The notes under the pieces are model-generated. The model ran no database searches. It was not told the DNA's origin and was given only the letters and a program-made list of their open reading frames with translations. A DNA stretch of 40,553 nt from Chloroflexota bacterium (GTDB lineage: Bacteria; Chloroflexota; Limnocylindria; Limnocylindrales; CSP1-4). Below, piece after piece: positions 39,737 through 40,553 of the stretch (positions are counted from its first letter, which is position 1; every line of letters begins with the position of its first letter). The position numbers were made by a program, and so were the translations under genes. The stretch covers positions 1 through 40,553 of the forward strand of contig JADDQH010000019.1 in assembly GCA_016781485.1 (NCBI GenBank). The letters are read 5' to 3'.

Positions 39737-40045
39737 CTACGGCTCCCGTCCGACTCGCGGTTCCGCCGTGCCCCGGCTCTCCTCGATCGAGATGACCCTT
39801 CGCTCGAGCGTCCGGGCGGCTTCGGCGAGTCCTGCGAGTTCCCTGTTCGTCCTCTCGAGCAGCCAGATCGAGACGGTATTGCCTGCGATCTCCCTCCCAG
39901 TCAACCAGATCTCGTGGAGGCGGCGGTCGATGCTCTTGGTGGCCGCGATCACGAGGCCGAGCAGGACGGTGACCACGATGACGACGACGGAGAAGATCGC
40001 CAGCGCCAGCCACCAGAGCTCGGTCGGCGTCATCGAGATCGTCAC
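39737..40045 (-). CDS. Small one-TM/helical protein 1 (hydrogenase-linked)
   Basis: 102 residues from the GTG at 40045, which overlaps the ketosynthase stop (GTGA); the ATG at 40033 is an alternative. Hydrophobic helix ALAIFSVVVIVVTVLLGLVIA, then amphipathic helix DRRLHEIWLTGREIAGNT and heptads ERTNRELAGLAEAARTLERRV. The track start at 40195 is shadow of the ketosynthase. Topology with a long soluble helix after one membrane span resembles DUF948-like or membrane-scaffold proteins. Confidence 0.75.
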   Translation of the reverse strand: MTISMTPTELWWLALAIFSVVVIVVTVLLGLVIAATKSIDRRLHEIWLTGREIAGNTVSIWLLERTNRELAGLAEAARTLERRVISIEESRGTAEPRVGREP

Positions 40046-40553
40046 TGCCGCACTCCGTCGTCGACGTGCGAGAACGCGAGCGCCGCGTTCAGACCACCGA
40101 ACCCGAACGAGGTGGACAGGACGCCCCGGATCTCGCCTTCGAGCGGCGACCGGAGCAGCCCGGGAAGCAGCTGCATGATCCCCGGGTCGGCGCACTCCAG
40201 GTTCAGCGTCCCCGGCGCCCAGCCCCGCTCGATCGCGAGCGACGAGATGGCCGCCTCGATCGCGCCCGACGCTCCGAGCGGGTGCCCGTAGTACGCCTTG
40301 GTCCCGCTGACCGGCACCGACTCTCCCCGCTTCCCGAGCGCCCGCCGCAGTGCCTTCGCCTCCGCGAGGTCCCCGAGCGGCGTCGACGAGGCGTGCGCGT
40401 TGACGTAGTCCACCTCGTCGGCCGGCATAGTCCCGTCGGCGAGTGCGAGCCAGGCCGCGCGCGCGGCCTGGAGGCCGTCCGGGCGCGGCTGGACCATGTG
40501 GTGGGCGTCGCTCGTCGCCGCGTAGCCGCGGATCTCCGCGTAGGGACGCGCGC
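40042..40553 (-). CDS. Beta-ketoacyl-ACP synthase II (FabF-like), C-terminal part
   Basis: The frame is open to the window edge (YAEIRGYAATSDAHHM continues upstream of the track start), so the N-terminus with the active-site Cys is outside. Both catalytic His are visible: VNAHASSTPLGD and YGHPLGASGAIEA, with the usual STSFGFGGLNAALAF near the end. NAHASST replaces the common NAHGTST. A condensing enzyme of fatty acid or polyketide synthesis. Unusually, its stop overlaps the GTG of the first of the four small hydrogenase-linked membrane proteins. Confidence 0.88.
   Translation of the reverse strand, partial: ARPYAEIRGYAATSDAHHMVQPRPDGLQAARAAWLALADGTMPADEVDYVNAHASSTPLGDLAEAKALRRALGKRGESVPVSGTKAYYGHPLGASGAIEAAISSLAIERGWAPGTLNLECADPGIMQLLPGLLRSPLEGEIRGVLSTSFGFGGLNAALAFSHVDDGVRQ

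Noticed and set aside
1-40553. CRISPR array, insertion sequence with terminal repeats, rRNA genes
   Set aside because: Looked for regularly spaced repeats, transposase motifs and conserved rRNA segments; none was seen. Only recombinase fragments near the tRNA were found.

Overview
High-GC bacterial chromosome segment. The gene content fits a soil Actinobacteriota or a Limnocylindria/Ellin6529-type Chloroflexota: start/stop overlaps of the GTGA/ATGA type everywhere, many GTG starts, leaderless MerR promoters, DUF1440/DUF1622/DUF3179 proteins and a soluble group-1-type [NiFe]-hydrogenase. Phylum is an inference; no rRNA is present.

Layout. (1) 1-1920, minus: FadR-type regulator, sugar ABC permease and the first residues of a lipoprotein solute-binding protein. 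(2) 1921-3754: tRNA-Arg(TCG) with remnants of a serine recombinase on one side and a tyrosine integrase on the other; otherwise empty. (3) 3755-6322, plus: metal/thiol locus A, with a MerR regulator on a 19-bp-spacer promoter, a mercuric-reductase-like flavoprotein with a duplicated CPAC tail, and a YHS/TRASH-like protein with a perfect-length 63-bp tandem duplication. (4) 6427-8425, minus: SDR plus GH1-like glycosidase (frameshifted). (5) 8708-13627, minus: an overlapping run of DUF3179 lipoprotein, TlpA-like lipoprotein, NAD(P)HX epimerase, Crp/Fnr regulator (frameshifted), CcdA-like protein, UBP zinc finger and membrane protein. (6) 13808-18345, plus: metal/thiol locus B, with a paralogous MerR on a near-identical promoter, a 21-residue Cys/His-rich microprotein closed by a strong terminator, a DF-family thioredoxin-like protein, a second disulfide oxidoreductase, DUF427, a CPxC membrane protein, DUF1622 and DUF1440.

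(7) 18362-28809, minus: a nine-gene run for organic acid and carbohydrate oxidation: DUF1440 protein, FMN alpha-hydroxyacid dehydrogenase, pyruvate-oxidase-like ThDP enzyme, an internally duplicated membrane protein, gluconate-dehydrogenase subunit 3, GMC oxidoreductase, SDR, glycogen-debranching-like enzyme and a membrane protein. (8) 29251-33836, plus: hydrogenase accessory operon (CooC-like ATPase, Cys-tailed winged helix, NifU-Rieske fusion, maturation protease, HypC, DUF6390, EamA transporter). (9) 33955-40553, minus: ketosynthase (cut by the window end), four consecutive small one-TM/helical proteins, hydrogenase small and large subunits, a divergent second maturation protease, a membrane protein and a flavin split-barrel protein.

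The strongest candidates for something new are the four small membrane/helical proteins translationally coupled to a soluble, Tat-less hydrogenase (possible membrane anchor or oligomer scaffold), the Cys-rich microprotein behind the locus-B MerR, and the duplicated Cys modules in locus A. Three, perhaps four, genes carry single missing bases, which may be assembly errors, so broken calls there should be treated with care.
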